Below, one piece after another: positions 6,017 to 9,156 of a DNA stretch of 9,156 nucleotides. How positions within the stretch are numbered: position 1 is the stretch's first letter; every line of letters begins with the position of its first letter. The notes beneath the pieces are model-generated. The model ran no database searches. It was given only the letters and a program-made list of their open reading frames with translations, and was not told the origin of the DNA. The position numbers were made by a program, and so were the translations under genes. The DNA comes from an uncultured Bacteroidales bacterium (GTDB taxonomy: Bacteria; Bacteroidota; Bacteroidia; Bacteroidales; UBA932), in the NCBI GenBank assembly GCA_905235615.1, contig CAJOMB010000104.1:1-9156 (forward strand), read 5' to 3'.

Positions 6017-6868
6017 TTACTTTTCTTCTGCCTTGGGGGCTTCTTCTTCGGCCTTGGGGGCCTCCTCCTCTACGGGTTCGGCCTCGGCCTTGGTGCGGCG
6101 GGAGCGGAGCTTCTTGGCGGGAGCCTCGGCGGTGCCGTCATCAGGGATGGGGGCGTCGGTCTCTTCCTTCTCCTTCTCCAACTTGCGCTCTGCAAGGCCT
6201 TCATTGATGGCCTGGCACATCACGTCCATGATGAGTTCGATGGACTTCGTGGCATCGTCGTTTGCCGGAATCACATAATCAATCGGGGTGGGATCGCAAC
6301 ATGTGTCAACCATAGCGATAACCGGGATATTCAGGCGGACAGCCTCCTTGACGGCATTGGCTTCCTTCTGAACGTCTACCACGAAGAGGGCGCTGGGCAG
6401 GCGGGACATGTCGCGGATAGAACCGAGGTTCTTCTCCAGCTTGGCACGCTGGCGCTCTACCTGGAGGCGCTCACGCTTGGCGAGCTTCTCGAAGGTGCCA
6501 TCTTCCTTCATCTTGTCGATGGTGTTCATTTTCTTGACGGCCTTGCGGATGGTGGGGAAGTTGGTGAGCATTCCACCGGGCCAGCGCTCGGTCACGGAAG
6601 GCATGTTGACCTCTGCGGCCTTGGCGGCGACGACGTCTTTTGCCTGTTTCTTGGTGGCAACGAAGAGGACCTTGCGACCGCTGCGGGCCATTTCTTTGAG
6701 GACCTCGGCTGCCTCGTCGATTTTCACGACGGTCTTGTGCAGGTCGATGATGTGGATGCCGTTACGCTCTACGAAGATGTACGGTGCCATCTTGGGGTTC
6801 CATTTGCGGGCCAGGTGGCCGAAGTGGGTACCTGCATCAAGAAGCTGTTCAAAATTAGTTCTGGACAT
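6017..6868 (-). CDS. rpsB: 30S ribosomal protein S2
   Basis: S2 binds late in 30S assembly near the head-platform cleft and contacts S1 in many bacteria. The product is 283 residues. Core motifs are FEQLLDAGTHFGHLARKWNP (6-25), RWPGGMLTNF (95-104) and IPANDDATKSIELIMD (200-215). Residues 188-191 read DTCC, where DTN is usual in the family. After the core (about 1-228) comes a charged tail of about 55 residues rich in Glu, Ala, Pro and Lys, with a repeated EEEAPKA unit (267-280). E. coli S2 has 241 residues, so the tail is an extension; acidic or low-complexity S2 tails are plausible in this phylum. The gene is separated from rpsI by 188 bases that can fold extensively, suggesting its own regulation within the operon. 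Confidence 0.97.
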   Translation of the reverse strand: MSRTNFEQLLDAGTHFGHLARKWNPKMAPYIFVERNGIHIIDLHKTVVKIDEAAEVLKEMARSGRKVLFVATKKQAKDVVAAKAAEVNMPSVTERWPGGMLTNFPTIRKAVKKMNTIDKMKEDGTFEKLAKRERLQVERQRAKLEKNLGSIRDMSRLPSALFVVDVQKEANAVKEAVRLNIPVIAMVDTCCDPTPIDYVIPANDDATKSIELIMDVMCQAINEGLAERKLEKEKEETDAPIPDDGTAEAPAKKLRSRRTKAEAEPVEEEAPKAEEEAPKAEEK

Positions 6869-6897
6869 GGTTTCTAAATTGTCTCATTAATAACTCT

Positions 6898-7014
6898 TTC
6901 ATCAATCCGAAGTAGCAGTCCTTGACTGGTCTCCGGGATTTTTTCGCGGCCCGGCAATCCCTTTCGTAGCTTGGGAAGATTCGCATCCTCACCAAGATCT
7001 CAGGATTTGATGAA
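6898..7014 (-). ncRNA. Structured RNA in the rpsI-rpsB gap, candidate S2 operon leader
   Basis: On the minus strand TTCATC-A-AATCC (7014-7003) pairs with GGATTGATGAA (6908-6898) as an 11-bp closing stem with one bulged A. Inside lie three hairpins. The first, at 6996-6970, has CTTGG/CCAAG, one bulged base and GAGGAT/ATCTTC with one G-U, capped by a GCGA tetraloop. The second is GGGATT/AATCCC (6961-6956 with 6940-6935). The third is CAGTC-AAG-GACTG (6928-6916). CCGGG/CCCGG is an alternative to the second stem. The fold ends about 30 bases before the rpsB ATG. Autogenous leaders before rpsB are known in several bacterial groups; that this is one is inference from position and foldability alone. 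Confidence 0.5.
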
Positions 7015-7056
7015 TACCAAAGCCGTGCTGACGTAACTCCAGTAGTTGCAGGCCGA

Positions 7057-7446
7057 TTAACGCTTGCTGAACTGGAAGCGACGACGTGCGCCAGGCTGAC
7101 CGGGTTTCTTACGCTCGACTTCGCGGGCGTCGCGGGTGAGGAAGCCGGCGGCCTTCAGCGTGGAGCGGTAAGCCTCTTTATCCACCTCGCAAAGAGCGCG
7201 GGCGATTCCGAGACGAACGGCCTCTGCCTGACCTTTGGTACCACCACCTACGAGGGTGACCTTAACGTCAAACTGACCTGCAGTGCCGGTGACCTCGAGG
7301 GCCTGGTTGGCGATGTACTGGAGGGTTCCCTCCTTGAAGTACTCTTCCATGGGGCGTCCGTTGATTTCGAACTTGCCCGTGCCGGCAGCTACATAAACAC
7401 GAGCGACAGCTGATTTACGTCTTCCAAGGGCGTGTTTCTGTTCCAT
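7057..7446 (-). CDS. rpsI: 30S ribosomal protein S9
   Basis: S9 sits in the 30S head, and its C-terminal tail reaches the P-site tRNA. The product is 129 residues, usual family length. Visible motifs are ALGRRKSAVARV (6-17), the family signature GGGTKGQAEAVRLGIARAL (67-85) and a basic C-terminus RRRFQFSKR (121-129), with the terminal KR expected to contact tRNA. All are intact. It starts nine bases after the rplM stop, the common L13-S9 pair, and is transcribed from the rplM promoter. No separate promoter is seen in front of it. Confidence 0.98.
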   Translation of the reverse strand: MEQKHALGRRKSAVARVYVAAGTGKFEINGRPMEEYFKEGTLQYIANQALEVTGTAGQFDVKVTLVGGGTKGQAEAVRLGIARALCEVDKEAYRSTLKAAGFLTRDAREVERKKPGQPGARRRFQFSKR

Positions 7447-7455
7447 GTGCTCTGT

Positions 7456-7908
7456 TTAGATTTCGTTAAACTTGATGGTTTTGGGTTTCTGTGCCTGCTG
7501 CTTGTGCTCCGGACCTGCATAGATGTACAGGTTGTTGATGAGCTTGTCACCCAGACGGGTCTTGGGCAGCATACCGCGCACAGACTTGCGGATGAGTTCC
7601 TCGGGCCTTGAGGCAAGGATCTCGCGGGGCGTGGTGAAGCGCTGGCCACCGGGATAGCCGGTGTAGCGGGTGTAAACGCGGTCCGTCATCTTCTTGCCGG
7701 TGAGACGAATCTTCTCGGCATTGATGATGACGACGTTGTCACCACAGTCCACATGCGGGGTGTAGCCGGGCTTGTTCTTGCCACGGAGCACGAGTGCCAC
7801 GCGGGAAGCCAGGCGACCGAGCACGAGGTCGGTTGCATCAATGAGGATCCACTCCTTGTTCACAGTTGCCTTGTTCAGGGAAACTGTCTTGTAGCTAAGT
7901 GTGTCCAC
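7456..7908 (-). CDS. rplM: 50S ribosomal protein L13 (GTG start)
   Basis: L13 is an early-assembling 50S protein that binds 23S rRNA. With the GTG at 7908-7906 as start the product is 150 residues, beginning (M)DTLSYKTVSLNKATVNKEW, the N-terminus expected for Bacteroidota L13. Conserved blocks are DATDLVLGRLAS (24-35), PHVDCGDNVVIINAEKI (51-67) and the family signature RGMLPKTRLG (111-120). An in-frame ATG at 8007 would add 33 residues but is rejected: it lies upstream of a strong promoter, and the added residues do not resemble L13. No other in-frame ATG exists near the proper start. This is the first gene of rplM-rpsI-rpsB-tsf. Confidence 0.95.
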   Translation of the reverse strand: MDTLSYKTVSLNKATVNKEWILIDATDLVLGRLASRVALVLRGKNKPGYTPHVDCGDNVVIINAEKIRLTGKKMTDRVYTRYTGYPGGQRFTTPREILASRPEELIRKSVRGMLPKTRLGDKLINNLYIYAGPEHKQQAQKPKTIKFNEI

Positions 7909-7941
7909 TGTCTTGATAATTAATGGTTTAACATAAAAGTT

Positions 7942-7969
7942 GCGATCCCCCTGCAATGAGAGGGACCGC
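7942..7969 (-). promoter_or_regulatory. Leader hairpin of rplM
   Basis: On the minus strand GCGGTCCCTCT (7969-7959) pairs with AGGGGGATCGC (7952-7942): 11 pairs, two of them G-U, around a 6-base loop. It starts at the edge of the -7 element, so the transcript would carry most of this stem at its very 5' end, about 35 bases before the GTG. Possible roles are a ribosomal-protein binding site for feedback or 5'-end stabilisation. Position and pairing are seen; function is inferred. Confidence 0.55.
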
Positions 7970-8000
7970 AAAGGTAGGAATTTTTGCCGAAATACGCAAA
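7969..8000 (-). promoter_or_regulatory. Promoter of the rplM-rpsI-rpsB-tsf operon
   Basis: On the minus strand TTTG (8000-7997) is followed after exactly 20 bases by TACCTTTG (7976-7969), a full match to the Bacteroidota -33/-7 consensus TTTG and TAnnTTTG. The predicted start falls about 55-60 bases before the L13 GTG. The promoter begins only four bases beyond the stop of the outer-membrane gene, with no terminator between, so some read-through from that gene is possible. Confidence 0.82.
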
Positions 8001-8003
8001 TAA

Positions 8004-8669
8004 TCAAAAGGTAAATCCGACTTTGGGGCCGATGGTAAAGTTTATCCTGGACGCACTGCTGTTCCCATACTCGAACTTGACGGGCTGGAGATCGGCCGAT
8101 ATTCCAAAGGAAAATTTGGAACCCTTCTTCCCGACATGAAGGGAAGCGCCCAAATCAAGGGCGGCGAATACATTGTTTTTAACGGAAAGCGGATGTGCGG
8201 AATCCGTCAGCAAATACTCATACTCCGCAGGAATACTGCCATACATCATACCCGATTCGACTTTGCCTTGATACCTATACATTAACTGGGAAGCCGAGAA
8301 GAATGCGCCCCCTACCCGGACACTGACGTAAGGAGTCCATTTCTTCTCCGGCAGGAAATCATACTTTGCATAAACATAAGGCCGAAAAGCATGATATTGT
8401 TTGGTATCTACATAAATGTTTGCATCACCGCTAGGTAAATCCTTTCGGCCGAAGTAATTTATGTAACCGATACCCAGCCCGGCAGATAAATGTCCGTTAA
8501 ACTTATAGCCTCCATACAAGTCGAATGCATAATTGTTCGACCACGTCTTGCCCATGGAGAATCCCCAAGAGCCACTGGCTCCCACTTCATATTTCCTTTG
8601 CCCCTGGGCATTTAGACCCTGCGCAAAGCATAGACACACAACGGCAAACAATAAAAGATGCTTTTTCAT
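8004..8669 (-). CDS. Predicted outer-membrane beta-barrel protein (porin-like family)
   Basis: The product is 221 residues. It has a clear signal peptide, MKKHLLLFAVVCLCFAQGLNA, with probable cleavage after A21 (Asn-Ala before Gln); no proper lipobox surrounds the cysteines. The mature part alternates polar and hydrophobic residues with many Gly and aromatic residues in strand-like blocks (SWGFSMG, YAFDLYGGYKF, LSAGLGIGYI, PYVYAKYDFL, PYVSVRVGGAFF, FAALDLGASLHVG, FSFGISADLQPV, FTIGPKVGFTF). The terminal Phe is the usual signal for outer-membrane insertion. This fits a small 8-10 stranded barrel of the type annotated as outer membrane beta-barrel/porin family protein; ligand and function are unknown. 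It has its own putative promoter and lies between two terminator/promoter boundaries, so it is probably monocistronic. Its sampled base composition is clearly lower in GC than the neighbouring ribosomal genes. Confidence 0.82.
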   Translation of the reverse strand: MKKHLLLFAVVCLCFAQGLNAQGQRKYEVGASGSWGFSMGKTWSNNYAFDLYGGYKFNGHLSAGLGIGYINYFGRKDLPSGDANIYVDTKQYHAFRPYVYAKYDFLPEKKWTPYVSVRVGGAFFSASQLMYRYQGKVESGMMYGSIPAEYEYLLTDSAHPLSVKNNVFAALDLGASLHVGKKGSKFSFGISADLQPVKFEYGNSSASRINFTIGPKVGFTF

Positions 8670-8699
8670 AAATGTTGTAATTAAAGTTTAAATTCGCTG

Positions 8700-8731
8700 C
8701 AAAGTTCCATGTATTTCTATGATTACGCAAG
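8700..8731 (-). promoter_or_regulatory. Putative promoter of the outer-membrane protein gene
   Basis: On the minus strand CTTG (8731-8728), then 20 bases, then GAACTTTG (8707-8700). This is the Bacteroidota layout with one mismatch in each element (consensus TTTG and TAnnTTTG). It would give a leader of roughly 25-30 AT-rich bases before the ATG at 8669. Confidence 0.5.
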
Positions 8732-8767
8732 AAAAAACATGTTACATTTTTATCCGTAACATGTTTA
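8732..8767 (-). terminator. Rho-independent terminator after the helix-turn-helix gene
   Basis: On the minus strand AAACATGTTAC (8766-8756) pairs perfectly with GTAACATGTTT (8745-8735) across a 10-base loop, and T residues continue to 8732. It lies about 40 bases after the stop of the gene at 8809 and directly before the outer-membrane gene promoter. The AACATGTT core is a perfect palindrome, so an additional operator role cannot be excluded. Confidence 0.75.
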
Positions 8768-8808
8768 TTATTAGGCCATTACAAAAATCTCTCTGTTACA
8801 GGTCCCAT

Positions 8809-9156
8809 TTACTGACGCGATGAGGCGAGTTCCTGGACGAAATAATGGCCATTGACAATGTCGGGACGTAACAAACGTTCTTTGTAGCGAGTCTTCCGAG
8901 TCCTTACTGAAGCGAAGGACATGTCCATCAAAAAAGCGATGGTACGGTCCGGTATTCCTGCATAGAAAAGCATGAGCATCTTGAAGTCTTCCTCTTCAAA
9001 CTGAGGTTTCTCCATTTTACTTTTGGAGCAGACAACTCTAAGGTTCGTCATTATATTAGATTGCGAAGCATTTACACTGTCCTCCAATAAGGAAAATAAC
9101 GAATCATCGTTACGGAACTTATCCAATGCAGACAAAAACTGTTGCATCTGTTCGGC
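8809..9156 (-). CDS. C-terminal part of a putative helix-turn-helix regulator (cut by window edge)
   Basis: The frame is open to the window edge (three codons, Ala-Glu-Gln, precede the first ATG at 9147), so the gene very likely starts outside the window; 115 codons plus stop are visible. The first ~50 residues are helical and charged. From about residue 48 of the ATG-started frame it reads PQFEEEDFKMLMLFYAGIPDRTIAFLMDMS and then SVRTRKTRYKERLL. This matches the C-terminal LuxR/sigma-like helix-turn-helix of large Bacteroidota proteins that carry TPR repeats and a membrane segment (F-x-x-E-x-x-x-x-x-L-x-x-x-G then a V-R-x-R-K-x-R-x-K-x-R recognition helix). If so, it is the DNA-binding end of a membrane-linked or TPR regulator. 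The upstream domains cannot be seen. An alternative is a short stand-alone protein starting at the ATG. Confidence 0.62.
   Translation of the reverse strand, partial: AEQMQQFLSALDKFRNDDSLFSLLEDSVNASQSNIMTNLRVVCSKSKMEKPQFEEEDFKMLMLFYAGIPDRTIAFLMDMSFASVRTRKTRYKERLLRPDIVNGHYFVQELASSRQ

Noticed and set aside
6850..6857. A TAnnTTTG match near the rpsB start on the minus strand
   Set aside because: It falls inside the rpsB coding region, downstream of the start codon, has no sensible gene to serve and is a short motif expected by chance.
6869..7056. A tRNA or other classical RNA gene in the rpsI-rpsB gap
   Set aside because: No cloverleaf with a T-loop or anticodon arm can be drawn; the stems found fit a leader-like fold instead.
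7909..8007. N-terminal extension of L13 from the ATG at 8007
   Set aside because: The ATG lies upstream of the promoter elements, and the 33 extra residues do not resemble L13. The GTG at 7908 gives the normal N-terminus.
1..9156. CRISPR array, transposase, integrase or prophage genes
   Set aside because: No regularly spaced repeats and no protein with transposase, recombinase or phage motifs were seen. The only repeat structures are the palindromes listed.

Overview
The window reads as chromosomal DNA from a member of the Bacteroidota, most likely order Bacteroidales. Three things point there. The gene orders rplM-rpsI-rpsB-tsf and atpD-atpC-atpB are typical of the group. A PCMD-family protein is present. 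Putative promoters match the Bacteroidota form TAnnTTTG, with TTTG about 20 bases upstream at the best site, and canonical Shine-Dalgarno sequences are largely absent. Hand-counted 60-base samples give about 65% GC in rpsB and about 45% in the outer-membrane gene near 8250. Species cannot be named. Every supported gene lies on the minus strand, so transcription runs from high to low coordinates.

Reading in the direction of transcription: the 3' part of a putative helix-turn-helix regulator (8809-9156) ends at a good terminator. A predicted outer-membrane beta-barrel protein follows (8004-8669). Directly after it a strong promoter (7969-8000) drives the translation operon rplM (L13, GTG start), rpsI (S9), rpsB (S2) and tsf (EF-Ts), closed by a terminator at 4931-4972. 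Two RNA structures lie in this operon: a hairpin at the 5' end of the rplM leader, and a multi-branched fold of about 117 nt between rpsI and rpsB that looks like a ribosomal-protein leader.

The middle (2253-4905) is a two-gene accessory unit. The first gene encodes one polypeptide joining an S51-type serine peptidase (cyanophycinase / peptidase E-like) to an ATP-grasp ligase. The second, overlapping it by 83 bases, encodes a probably exported PCMD-domain protein. This is the least ordinary part of the window. A bond-making and a bond-breaking domain in one chain suggests metabolism of a peptide-like or amide-linked compound, but the substrate is unknown.

The left end is the start of the F1Fo ATP synthase operon: atpD (beta), atpC (short epsilon) and the 5' end of atpB (subunit a), which continues past the edge. 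The atpD-atpC gap holds two perfect hairpins whose five-base loops are complementary to each other. A 20-bp perfect inverted repeat separates this operon from the PCMD gene. No CRISPR array, tRNA, rRNA or intact mobile element was seen, and no gene-free stretch exceeds 300 bases.
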